A stretch of DNA of 9,868 nucleotides, from contig DCHM01000022.1 in the NCBI GenBank assembly GCA_002314835.1, positions 52,037 to 61,904 on the forward strand, in the 5' to 3' direction. Below, one piece after another: positions 1 to 7,015 of this stretch. A model generated the notes under the pieces. It searched no databases. It had not been told where the DNA came from and was given only the letters and a program-made list of their open reading frames with translations. A program made the translations under genes and the position numbers. Origin of the DNA: Clostridiales bacterium UBA1752 (lineage in GTDB: Bacteria > Bacillota > Clostridia > Oscillospirales > CAG-382). Positions within the stretch are counted from its first letter, which is position 1; each line of letters opens with the position of its first letter.

Positions 1-18
1 TCGGGAGCTTTAGTCGTA

Positions 19-1260
19 TTATTGTATGCTTTTTTCGATAACGGCGAGCTTGGCACAGATGCAAAACAGCTTTGCCGCTTCTTCGAGCTCGCCTACCTCG
101 GGGAAGGTAGGGGCGAGGCGGATGATGTTGTCGCGCGGATTGTTGCCGTACGGATGCGTAGCGCCTGCGTTTGTGATGATAAGACCTGCCTCTTTGCAAA
201 GCTCTACGGTGCGCTTTGCAGTGCCGTCGGGCATCGTCACGCAGATAAAATAGCCGCCGTTTGGTATCGTCCATGAAATGCCGCAGCCGGTCAGCTCATC
301 TTCGAGCACGGTGTAAACCGCCTTGAATTTGGGGCGGATGATTTCCATGTGCTTTTTCATCTGCTCGACTATATCGTCGTACGTTTTGAATATCCGTGAA
401 TGTCTGAGCTGATTGAGCTTGTCGTGACCGATAGTCTGTACGCTGAGCTCCTTCATCAGCCTTGCGATGTTTTTGGCTGACGAAGCGATAGCCGCTACAC
501 CCGAGCCCGGATAGGTGATTTTAGAGGTCGAAGCAAACTCAAAAAACATATCCTCGTTGCCGTATTTTTCGGCTTCGCCGAATATTTCGAGCAGCTTGTC
601 GGGCTTGTCGGTTAGGTCGTGCAAAACGTATGCGTTATCCCAAAAAACTCTAAAGTCTTTTGCCTTTGGCTTTAGCTTGGCAAAGCGTCTTACTACCTCG
701 TCTGAATAGGTGACGCCACCGGGGTTGCTGTACTTGGGCACGCACCAGATACCTTTGATGGTGTCATCCTCGGCAACGAGCTTTTCGATCATGTCCATAT
801 CTGGGCCGTGCTCATCCATCGGGATGTTTATCATGTTGATGCCAAAAAATTCACAGATGGCAAAGTGCCTGTCGTAGCCCGGAACTGGGCAAAGGAACGA
901 AATTTGCTCGTACTTCGACCACGGCTTGCAGCCGTCAACTACGCCGTGCAGCATAGCGCGTGCTACGGTATCGTACATAAAGTTGAGGCTCGAGTTGCCG
1001 CCGACTATAACGTTATTCCAATCTACTCCGAGCATCGTGCCAAAAAGACGCTTGCATTCGTTGATGCCGTCGAGCGCGCCGTAGTTGCGGCAGTCGGTGC
1101 CTTTTTCGGTAAAGCATTCGGAGCTGTGGGTAACTGCAGTCAGGAGACGCTCCATAGTGTCGAGCTGCTTGGGCGAAGGCTTGCCGCGCGACATATCGAG
1201 CTTTTTGCCTCTTTGCTTATAAGCTTCATAAGCGGAAAATAGGACTTCGTAATCTTCCAT
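19..1260 (-). CDS. PLP-dependent class I/II aminotransferase, probably aspartate aminotransferase (MocR-type/subgroup Ic)
   Basis: A complete 413-residue cytoplasmic enzyme, expected to interconvert aspartate and oxaloacetate using 2-oxoglutarate/glutamate. Fold-type I PLP landmarks are visible in order: GGNSS near 87-91 (phosphate binding), SNPGG at 178-182, FWDNAY with Asp208 and Tyr211 (cofactor ring contacts), FASTSK with Lys247 as the Schiff-base lysine, and an Arg at 381 in IIRLAP for the substrate carboxylate. The N-terminal LDMSRGKPSP and overall length fit the aspartate aminotransferase subgroup found in Firmicutes and Actinobacteria (Pfam Aminotran_MocR), not the classical AspC/AspB group; this assignment is from memory of the family. 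ATG at 1260 is the first start giving the conserved N-terminus. Its Shine-Dalgarno is poor (AAGGCG about 14 bases upstream), so translation may lean on the preceding asnS, whose stop lies 36 bases upstream. Substrate specificity is inferred; another amino acid donor is possible. Confidence 0.9.
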   Translation of the reverse strand: MEDYEVLFSAYEAYKQRGKKLDMSRGKPSPKQLDTMERLLTAVTHSSECFTEKGTDCRNYGALDGINECKRLFGTMLGVDWNNVIVGGNSSLNFMYDTVARAMLHGVVDGCKPWSKYEQISFLCPVPGYDRHFAICEFFGINMINIPMDEHGPDMDMIEKLVAEDDTIKGIWCVPKYSNPGGVTYSDEVVRRFAKLKPKAKDFRVFWDNAYVLHDLTDKPDKLLEIFGEAEKYGNEDMFFEFASTSKITYPGSGVAAIASSAKNIARLMKELSVQTIGHDKLNQLRHSRIFKTYDDIVEQMKKHMEIIRPKFKAVYTVLEDELTGCGISWTIPNGGYFICVTMPDGTAKRTVELCKEAGLIITNAGATHPYGNNPRDNIIRLAPTFPEVGELEEAAKLFCICAKLAVIEKSIQ

Positions 1261-1296
1261 ACAATTATATAAATCGCCTTTGATATAATATTTTGA

Positions 1297-2703
1297 TTAA
1301 AACTCGGCGCTGCCGGTAACTCTGGGGAATGCTTCTACGTCTCTGATGTTGCCGATACCCGTGATATACATTATCAGTCTTTCAAAGCCGAGACCGTAGC
1401 CTGCGTGCTTGACGCTGCCGTATTTACGGAGCTCTATGTACCACCAGTAAGACGCAGGGTCGAGCTCAAGCTCAGCCATACGAGCGCAGAGGCGGTCGAT
1501 GCGTTCCTCTCTCTGAGAGCCGCCTATCAGCTCGCCTACGCCGGGTACGAGCATATCTGCCGCGGCGACGGTCTTGCCGTCGTCGTTTTGACGCATATAA
1601 AACGACTTGATTTCCTTGGGATAGTCGGTGACGAACACCGGCTTTTTGAATATCTGCTCGGTGAGGAATCTCTCGTGCTCGGTCTGGAGGTCACAGCCCC
1701 AATATACAGGATATTCAAACTCAGAGTTGTTTACCTCGAGCATTTTGATGGCGTCTGTATAAGTAACGCGTGCAAAATCACTCTCTACGAGGGCGTTCAG
1801 CCTGTCGAGCAGGGTGTTGTCAACAAACTTGTTAAAAAACTCCATTTCTGCTTTGCAGTTCTCGAGCACGTAGCTTACCGCATACTTTGTCATTGCTTCG
1901 GCTACGCGCATATAGTCTTCGAGGTCGGCAAAAGCCATTTCGGGCTCTATCATCCAGAATTCAGCCGCGTGACGTGCGGTATTTGACTTTTCGGCTCTGA
2001 AGGTAGGACCAAAGGTATAGACGTTTGAAAAAGCGAGTGCAAAGCATTCGGCCTCGAGCTGACCCGAAACGGTAAGGTTGGTAGCACTGCCAAAGAAATC
2101 TTGGCTGTAATCTACGCTGCCGTCCTCTTTGCGAGGAGGATTGTCGATGTCGAGCGCGGTGATGCGGAACATTTCGCCTGCACCTTCGCAGTCACTTGCA
2201 GTAACGATGGGGGTGTTGACGTAAACAAAGTCGTTTTCGGCAAAGAACTTGTGCAAAGCCTGTGCGGCGCACGAGCGTACGCGAAATACTGCGTTAAAGG
2301 TGTTTGCTCTCGGTCTCAGATGCGCAATAGAACGCAAAAATTCAAACGAGTGCTTTTTGGGCTGTAGAGGATAGTCGGGTGTCGAAGTGCCTTCGACCTC
2401 GGCGGTATCGACCTTGAGTTCAAAAGCCTGCTTTGCATCGGGAGTCAGCACGAGCGTACCCGTCAGCATGAGCGAAGCGCCGATGTTTTGTTTTGTAATC
2501 TCGGTATAGTTTGCGAGCTTGTCATTCTCGATGACGCACTGCAGACCTTTAAAATATGTGCCGTCGTTGAGGTCTATAAAGCCGAATGCGTTAGACGAAC
2601 GCAACGACTTGACCCAGCCGCCGACTGTGATAACCTTGCCGTCGTAATCGGCGGCAGAGGTGTAAATATCTTTGATGCGTGTAAGTTTTGACTTGATAGC
2701 CAT
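1297..2703 (-). CDS. asnS: Asparaginyl-tRNA synthetase
   Basis: A complete 468-residue class IIb aminoacyl-tRNA synthetase that charges tRNA-Asn with asparagine in the cytoplasm. The N-terminal OB-fold anticodon-binding domain covers about residues 20-105 (VGGWVKSLR, FIDLNDGT). The catalytic domain follows: HLRPRANTFNAVFRVRS (motif 1 region, 128-144), FRAEKSNTARHAAEF to EPEMAF (motif 2, 235-258), PGVGELIGGSQRE (387-399) and GYGLGFERL (motif 3, 435-443). The HLRPR and GGSQRE signatures and the overall pattern favour AsnRS over AspRS, and the length is normal for bacterial AsnRS. The frame stays open to a TTG at 2721, but ATG at 2703 is chosen: GGGGAG at 2714-2719 lies 10 bases upstream, and the TTG would fall almost at the predicted transcript 5' end with no ribosome site. 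It is the first gene of a pair with the aminotransferase. The leader is about 27 bases, too short for a T-box. Confidence 0.97.
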   Translation of the reverse strand: MAIKSKLTRIKDIYTSAADYDGKVITVGGWVKSLRSSNAFGFIDLNDGTYFKGLQCVIENDKLANYTEITKQNIGASLMLTGTLVLTPDAKQAFELKVDTAEVEGTSTPDYPLQPKKHSFEFLRSIAHLRPRANTFNAVFRVRSCAAQALHKFFAENDFVYVNTPIVTASDCEGAGEMFRITALDIDNPPRKEDGSVDYSQDFFGSATNLTVSGQLEAECFALAFSNVYTFGPTFRAEKSNTARHAAEFWMIEPEMAFADLEDYMRVAEAMTKYAVSYVLENCKAEMEFFNKFVDNTLLDRLNALVESDFARVTYTDAIKMLEVNNSEFEYPVYWGCDLQTEHERFLTEQIFKKPVFVTDYPKEIKSFYMRQNDDGKTVAAADMLVPGVGELIGGSQREERIDRLCARMAELELDPASYWWYIELRKYGSVKHAGYGLGFERLIMYITGIGNIRDVEAFPRVTGSAEF

Positions 2704-2713
2704 GACAAAAATA

Positions 2714-2719
2714 CTCCCC
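2714..2719 (-). promoter_or_regulatory. Shine-Dalgarno site deciding the asnS start
   Basis: GGGGAG on the minus strand, 10 bases upstream of the ATG at 2703. It supports that ATG over the in-frame TTG at 2721, which has no comparable site and would add six residues not expected in AsnRS. Confidence 0.75.
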
Positions 2720-2736
2720 AAAATAAATAATGGCTT

Positions 2737-2765
2737 ATTATATCACTCTTTTTGCAATTTTGCAA
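2737..2765 (-). promoter_or_regulatory. Sigma-A-type promoter of asnS with extended -10
   Basis: Read on the minus strand: TTGCAA (2765-2760), a 17-base spacer, then TATAAT (2742-2737) preceded by TGA, giving the extended -10 TGATATAAT. A perfect -10, ideal spacer and TGn element make this the strongest promoter in the window. Transcription would start near 2730, leaving a leader of about 27 bases. It should drive asnS and, by read-through, the aminotransferase. Confidence 0.8.
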
Positions 2766-2928
2766 TACCAAATATGTCAATTTTTCATACGCTCTCGGCA
2801 CTTTTTACTCCAAAATGACAAAAGCTAAGTATTGTAGTTTCATATAATCTAAATATTGTATCTGTCAAAGCAGAGATTAAAGACAATTTGCAAGATGGGA
2901 GACGGCGTTATTGCAAAACGCATTCTGC

Positions 2929-2957
2929 TTTACAAAAGCTTACTGATGTGGTAAACT
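2929..2957 (+). promoter_or_regulatory. Probable promoter of the radical SAM gene
   Basis: TTTACA (2929-2934), 17 bases, then TAAACT (2952-2957) preceded by TGG, so an extended -10 with 4 of 6 matches in the hexamer and 5 of 6 at -35. Transcription would start near 2964, immediately before the ribosome site of the gene, giving a leader of only about 12 bases. If correct, it excludes the upstream GTG at 2958 as a start. Confidence 0.5.
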
Positions 2958-2964
2958 GTGACAC

Positions 2965-2972
2965 GAGGTGAT
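2965..2972 (+). promoter_or_regulatory. Shine-Dalgarno site deciding the radical SAM start
   Basis: GAGGTGAT, an eight-base match to the anti-Shine-Dalgarno consensus, ends 3 bases before the ATG at 2976; the GAGG core is at normal spacing. It favours this ATG over the in-frame GTG at 2958, which lies upstream of the site. Confidence 0.75.
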
Positions 2973-2975
2973 GAG

Positions 2976-3809
2976 ATGCTGCCCAAGGTTTACGTTGAAA
3001 TAACCAATATCTGCAATCTGCACTGCTCTTTTTGCCCCGGCACGAGCCGCAGCAAAGAGTTTATGCCTATTGAAAGATTTGAAACTATTGCCGACAAGCT
3101 GGCAGGCAAGACGCGCTATCTTTACCTGCACGTTTTGGGCGAGCCGCTTTTGCACCCACGGCTCGGCGAGATAATAGATATTGCAGGCAGATACGGCTTT
3201 AAGGTCTGCATCACTACCAACGGCACTCTGCTGACAAAAGTGCAGGACGTTTTGCTCTCTGCAGATAATATACATAAAATCAGCATTTCTCTTCATTCGC
3301 TCGAAGCAAACTCGGGTGCGGTCTATACGACTTATTACGACGATTGCATTGATTTTGCCCGCATTGCCTCTCACCACGGCATCATCACCGTGTTGAGGCT
3401 CTGGAATCAAGGCGGCGAGGATAAAAACAACGAGCTTATTTTATCTAAGCTCGGCAAAGCCTTTAACGATGAAAAAACTCCCACTCAAAACGGCTACAAA
3501 CTTGCCGAAAAGTGCTATCTTGAATGGGGACAAAAGTTTGACTGGCCGTCACCCAATGCGCCGATTTACGGCGGCAGGCGGTTTTGTATGGCGCTGAGAG
3601 ATCAGATAGCCGTGCTGTGCGACGGTACGGTGGTGCCGTGCTGTCTCGACGGAGAGGGCAGGATGCCGCTCGGCAACCTGCTGACCGACGACTACGACTA
3701 CATTGTGGGCAGTAAGCTCGCGAGAGATTTTGTGCAGAGCTTTTCGGACGGCAAAGCTCCGTGCGATATGTGCCAAAGGTGCGGCTACTCAAAGCAAAAA
3801 TTCGGTTGA
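2976..3809 (+). CDS. Radical SAM protein with C-terminal SPASM-like cysteine cluster
   Basis: A 277-residue cytoplasmic iron-sulfur enzyme. The N-terminus has the radical SAM CxxxCxxC motif (Cys13, Cys17, Cys20 in NICNLHCSFCPG), which binds the [4Fe-4S] cluster that splits S-adenosylmethionine. Next come the GEP motif at 55-57 (LGEPLLHP, SAM amino-group contact) and ITTNGTLL at 79-86. The C-terminal part carries seven further cysteines (204, 215, 222, 223, 263, 266, 269, ending CDMCQRC), the pattern of a SPASM domain holding auxiliary Fe-S clusters. SPASM enzymes often modify ribosomal peptides or act in enzyme maturation, but no convincing precursor peptide or partner is seen here, so the substrate is unknown. 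The start is set by GAGGTGAT at 2965-2972; a GTG at 2958 would add six residues. It is transcribed divergently from asnS. The following lipoprotein has its own promoter at the stop codon, so a functional link with it is not assured. Confidence 0.88.
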   Translation: MLPKVYVEITNICNLHCSFCPGTSRSKEFMPIERFETIADKLAGKTRYLYLHVLGEPLLHPRLGEIIDIAGRYGFKVCITTNGTLLTKVQDVLLSADNIHKISISLHSLEANSGAVYTTYYDDCIDFARIASHHGIITVLRLWNQGGEDKNNELILSKLGKAFNDEKTPTQNGYKLAEKCYLEWGQKFDWPSPNAPIYGGRRFCMALRDQIAVLCDGTVVPCCLDGEGRMPLGNLLTDDYDYIVGSKLARDFVQSFSDGKAPCDMCQRCGYSKQKFG

Positions 3810-3834
3810 TTTTATCGGTGCTTTATAGTATAAT
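3806..3834 (+). promoter_or_regulatory. Promoter of the first lipoprotein gene
   Basis: TTGATT (3806-3811), 17-base spacer, perfect TATAAT (3829-3834). The -35 overlaps the TGA stop of the radical SAM gene. A start near 3841 would leave a leader of about 10 bases that begins at the ribosome site GAGGTC. It probably drives the lipoprotein genes at 3851 and 4958 together. Confidence 0.65.
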
Positions 3835-3850
3835 AAATGTGAGGTCAATG

Positions 3851-4948
3851 ATGAAAAAAGCAGTTGCGTTTATTACGGTATGCCTTATGATAGCGTCTTT
3901 CGCCGCTTGCGGCAGTAATAATGAGACGGTCAGCATAGACGAAATAAGCAATATAACCGCAAGTCTTGCAGAGTCCGAGGATGAAATCAGCGAGGCTGTG
4001 CAGGAATCATCTACCGATGAATCAGAGGAGGAACAAGATATGGGATACCCGATTTGGGACGGCGAAATCGCAGGCGAAATCAAAAATCCCGCCGCCCCTG
4101 CAGTATTTAAAGGCGCTTGGTACAGCAAGTGCGTTACGAGCAAGGACTATTGGTGCGGCATGGAGATAGTCGTTACTCTGCCCGAGTACGACATCAACCG
4201 ATACAAGTCGGATTATAACGAGTCTCTCGACTGCGACCCTAACGTCAAAAACCTTGACAACCCTTCGGTTTATATAGGCGGCAACGCAGGCTACGAGTCT
4301 GACGTAGGGCTTTCGCTTTCGCTCTGCCTCGTCGGCGGCGGTGTCAGCACGGGCAGCGTGGCGTTTAGACCTTTTTGGCGCTATATAACGAGCACGGATA
4401 AAGACGTTGGCTCATACGCAGACCACGGCGGCAAATATACGGTCAGCGCCAACGGCAATAACTGCTATGCAAACTGGCACTACTCTTATACAGAATATTA
4501 TTATCTGCCGGGCGACGTGCTCAAGCTCATACTCACCGTACCCGAGGAGGGCAAGCTGCAGCTGCAAATCAAGGTTCTGCAGGCTTCTACTCTCGAATCT
4601 TCGGTAGCACTGCGTAATAAATACGGGTGGCGTCAGCCTGCCGACTTTACGAGCCCCGTATTTGCTTCGCCCGGACACGGCACGTCAAAAGCGGAGTTTA
4701 AGTGGGTAATGGCGATAGACCAGTCGGGCAACGAAGGCAAACAAGCTATCCCGACCACTACGTTAGTCAAAAACGGCACCTTCAACGACGCTTATCTCTA
4801 TCGCGTTATAGACGGTGAGATTTACCGCGTGCCGGTAACAGATGACAGATTCGGCTCGCGTAACGCTCCCGACGACCAACACGTTACAGTAGTCGAGGGC
4901 GAGGACGGCTCGCGCACAGTCACTATACATCCGGGATATACAGATTGA
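3851..4948 (+). CDS. Secreted lipoprotein of unknown function with Ser/Glu-rich linker
   Basis: A 365-residue protein I do not recognise. It begins with a lipoprotein signal peptide: MKK, a hydrophobic core, then SFAAC with the lipid-acceptor Cys20, so it should be anchored to the outer face of the membrane. Residues about 25-65 are an acidic Ser/Glu/Asp-rich tether. The rest (about 66-365) alternates hydrophobic and polar residues and is rich in Gly, Tyr and Trp (WDGEIAG, YIGGNAGYESDVGLSLSL, YYYLPGDVLKLILTVPE), which suggests a beta-sandwich that may bind a ligand. There are five further Cys (94, 102, 128, 159, 205). The frame extends upstream into the radical SAM gene, but the signal peptide fixes the start at tandem ATGs, 3848 or 3851; GAGGTC at 3841-3846 serves either. 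The next lipoprotein gene starts 9 bases after the stop, so the two are probably co-transcribed. A solute-binding, adhesin or glycan-binding role is possible but unproven. Confidence 0.85.
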   Translation: MKKAVAFITVCLMIASFAACGSNNETVSIDEISNITASLAESEDEISEAVQESSTDESEEEQDMGYPIWDGEIAGEIKNPAAPAVFKGAWYSKCVTSKDYWCGMEIVVTLPEYDINRYKSDYNESLDCDPNVKNLDNPSVYIGGNAGYESDVGLSLSLCLVGGGVSTGSVAFRPFWRYITSTDKDVGSYADHGGKYTVSANGNNCYANWHYSYTEYYYLPGDVLKLILTVPEEGKLQLQIKVLQASTLESSVALRNKYGWRQPADFTSPVFASPGHGTSKAEFKWVMAIDQSGNEGKQAIPTTTLVKNGTFNDAYLYRVIDGEIYRVPVTDDRFGSRNAPDDQHVTVVEGEDGSRTVTIHPGYTD

Positions 4949-4957
4949 GAGGGTATT

Positions 4958-6889
4958 ATGAAAAAACTTGCTATTACGGTATTTATATTAACTTTGTGTT
5001 GCCTTTTGGTAGCGTGTAATATTGCATCGGACGTTTCGGACGCAATAATAAGCACCGCCGAATCGAGCACAGATCAAATCAGCACCGAGCCGGATATATC
5101 TGCAGAATCTGAAGCACAGGAATCCGAGCAATCACAGCAATCGGAAATATCAATAGAAGTATCGGAGGAACCGACGGTGGACATTACAACCAAAAACAGC
5201 ACGGCGTTTAGACTATCTAGCATATACGACACACTTTCGAGCGGTGAAAAAGCAACTTATAAGGTCGTAGCTCCCTACGACGACACCTATACTCTCACTT
5301 GCAAGTCGGCGTCAAAGATAGCCATATACGATAATTGCGGCGAGCTTATTGGAGATGGCTCTGACAAGCTGACCGCAGAGCTCAAAAAAGACAAGGTTTA
5401 CTTTATTGAGATAACTGCGTCAAAGGACGGCTATTTTACTCTCGATGCTTCGCTCAAAGAGCATACCACTGTACTGCCTTACGAGATAAATTCGGCAGTC
5501 GATACGGCTGATTACAGCACGAGCGGCGACAAAACGGTTAATCCGATGACCGCGTGCGAAATCAAATATACAAAGCGCACCGACGACCGCGCTATGTATA
5601 TCAACTGCAATAACCCCGAGGCACTTTCGGCGACTGACGTCAATACCTGCCTCACCACTGCCGACGTCAGCGAGAGGGACGTATTCTTTACTTACGAGCA
5701 CAATAACAACCTTTCGTCCATGGGCGTTTCAAAGCTGTATTACGGCTACAGAGTTACCAACGTCGGCGACAGCGACCTCTTTATCACGGTCAAAAACGTA
5801 GGTAACCAGGTAGGCGGTGCCGGCACTTGGCTCGGCGAGGACGAATGGGTCAAGTTTTACAACGTAGCCTTTAGAGTTGACGACTCTGGCTATACGGCTT
5901 CGCAAAAGAGCAACTACGACGCATACGTCGGCTTTGCCAACAATTATGCAGTTTCGGGCTATCAGCCCATAACCTACGTTATCCCTGCAGGAGCGTATAT
6001 TTACGTTATCGGCGGCACTACTGCCGACGCGTATAATCAGATAAACGTCTTTGGCACCGCAAATAAGTCGGTAAGCGGCGGATGCAGTAACGGTGCGGTT
6101 ATATTCTCTACTTACGGCAGCAAGGCGCAGGGCGACTTTGTTGTTTATAACGACGTCCAAAAATTAAAGTCAAATATGGCGCTTTGCGCACAAAACGGCT
6201 ACGTCGGCAACGATAAATCAGGCTCTCAGTACGTCGGCTTTGACAACTGCCACGGCGTAGTCGATGCCGACCTCGTGTGGGTGTTTAATGACCTAACGCC
6301 AGGCGGCACTCTGCCCGTCTCTTACACCAACCCTTATTATCTTACCTCCGGCAAGAGCAAGGGCAACAGATACGAAGCTATACAGCAAAAGTATTTTACC
6401 GCAAAGAGCTTTACTAACGCCAAATCTTGGGTAACTCACATCAACCCCAACGGCACCGCCAATGCAGTTGGCACTGATATGACGTTTTACGAGACTGTCG
6501 ATAGCGTGACCAAAGAGCCGATAACCATTGACTATATGCATTATGACGGCAAAGGCAATACCGCCAACATCGGCAACTGGATGGTTGATTATATCGACAC
6601 CGTAACCCTCGTCAATCAAGGCGACACCGACCGCACGTTTACATATTCCATGCAGCACAACGGAGTTATTCTGGCGTTTATCCGCGACCAAAACGGCGAT
6701 ATTGTCAAGGAATACGCTCCTAATTACTGCATAGATATAGCGGCTTCTACCTACGGTGCGGCGATAAAACAGGACTTTAGCTACAAGGTTACGGTACCTG
6801 CACACAGCGTCGTCAGATTTTCGGTAGATTACAATTTGCTCGCCAATAGCTGCGGATATATTAACCATACGGCTACGCTTGGTAAATAA
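4958..6889 (+). CDS. Large secreted lipoprotein with PPC-like beta domain, function unknown
   Basis: A 643-residue protein. The signal peptide ends in a clear lipobox, LLVAC, with Cys20 as lipid acceptor. Residues about 33-76 form a Ser/Glu/Gln-rich tether. Residues about 84-166 look like a bacterial pre-peptidase C-terminal (PPC-like) beta domain: a strand pattern of GEKATYKVVAPYDDTYTL, IAIYDNCGELI and DKVYFIEITAS, in the order typical of that fold. The remainder (about 170-643) is a long beta-rich region I cannot name. Two stretches in it share a pattern, VTNVGDSD then IPAGAYIYV (266-350) and LVNQGDTD then VPAHSVVRF (551-621), possibly related modules. The mature part has ten cysteines, many for an exported clostridial protein. 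The GAGAGGG site at 4947-4953 overlaps the upstream stop, so translation is probably coupled to the first lipoprotein. No catalytic motif is seen; binding of glycan or protein is a guess. Confidence 0.85.
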   Translation: MKKLAITVFILTLCCLLVACNIASDVSDAIISTAESSTDQISTEPDISAESEAQESEQSQQSEISIEVSEEPTVDITTKNSTAFRLSSIYDTLSSGEKATYKVVAPYDDTYTLTCKSASKIAIYDNCGELIGDGSDKLTAELKKDKVYFIEITASKDGYFTLDASLKEHTTVLPYEINSAVDTADYSTSGDKTVNPMTACEIKYTKRTDDRAMYINCNNPEALSATDVNTCLTTADVSERDVFFTYEHNNNLSSMGVSKLYYGYRVTNVGDSDLFITVKNVGNQVGGAGTWLGEDEWVKFYNVAFRVDDSGYTASQKSNYDAYVGFANNYAVSGYQPITYVIPAGAYIYVIGGTTADAYNQINVFGTANKSVSGGCSNGAVIFSTYGSKAQGDFVVYNDVQKLKSNMALCAQNGYVGNDKSGSQYVGFDNCHGVVDADLVWVFNDLTPGGTLPVSYTNPYYLTSGKSKGNRYEAIQQKYFTAKSFTNAKSWVTHINPNGTANAVGTDMTFYETVDSVTKEPITIDYMHYDGKGNTANIGNWMVDYIDTVTLVNQGDTDRTFTYSMQHNGVILAFIRDQNGDIVKEYAPNYCIDIAASTYGAAIKQDFSYKVTVPAHSVVRFSVDYNLLANSCGYINHTATLGK

Positions 6890-6911
6890 GCAACAAAACG
6901 TATGTTCTATA

Positions 6912-6940
6912 TTGCATTTTTTGTGTAGATGTGATACAAT
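6912..6940 (+). promoter_or_regulatory. Extended -10 promoter of the DUF4855 gene
   Basis: TTGCAT (6912-6917), 17-base spacer, TACAAT (6935-6940) preceded by TGA, giving TGATACAAT. The -35 is weak (3 of 6), but the TGn element and spacer are good. It closely resembles the asnS promoter in its conserved blocks. Transcription from about 6947 would give a leader of about 69 bases in which I see no convincing structure. Confidence 0.65.
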
Positions 6941-7015
6941 TCAAAATCGGTAAATGATTTGTTATTGGATTATATCCACGTACAGGTCAAATCGTACTAT
7001 TAAGGAGATTGGCTG

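Noticed and set aside
808..1242. Long open frame antisense to the aminotransferase.
   Set aside because: It is a shadow of a well-supported gene; it has no ribosome site and no recognisable domain.
1405..1986. A 193-codon open frame antisense to asnS.
   Set aside because: asnS is certain from its motifs, and the antisense frame has no features of a real protein.
2704..2736. T-box or other riboswitch in the asnS leader.
   Set aside because: The predicted leader is about 27 bases, far too short for a T-box, and no specifier or antiterminator elements are seen.
2843..2848. A perfect TATAAT on the plus strand that could serve the radical SAM gene.
   Set aside because: No acceptable -35 at 16-18 bases and no TGn element; the nearest TTGACA-like hexamer is 22 bases away.
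2895..2954. A 19-codon open frame (MGDGVIAKRI...) ending 21 bases before the radical SAM start, a possible precursor peptide.
   Set aside because: It has no Shine-Dalgarno site and no Cys or other typical modification target, and the predicted radical SAM promoter lies inside it.
3761..3850. N-terminal extension of the first lipoprotein into the radical SAM gene.
   Set aside because: The signal peptide and lipobox fit only a start at 3848 or 3851, which also has the ribosome site; the extension would bury the signal peptide.
6890..6925. Possible terminator after the 643-residue lipoprotein (ACAAAA against TTTTGT near a T-run).
   Set aside because: The stem is AT-only and weak, and it overlaps the predicted DUF4855 promoter.
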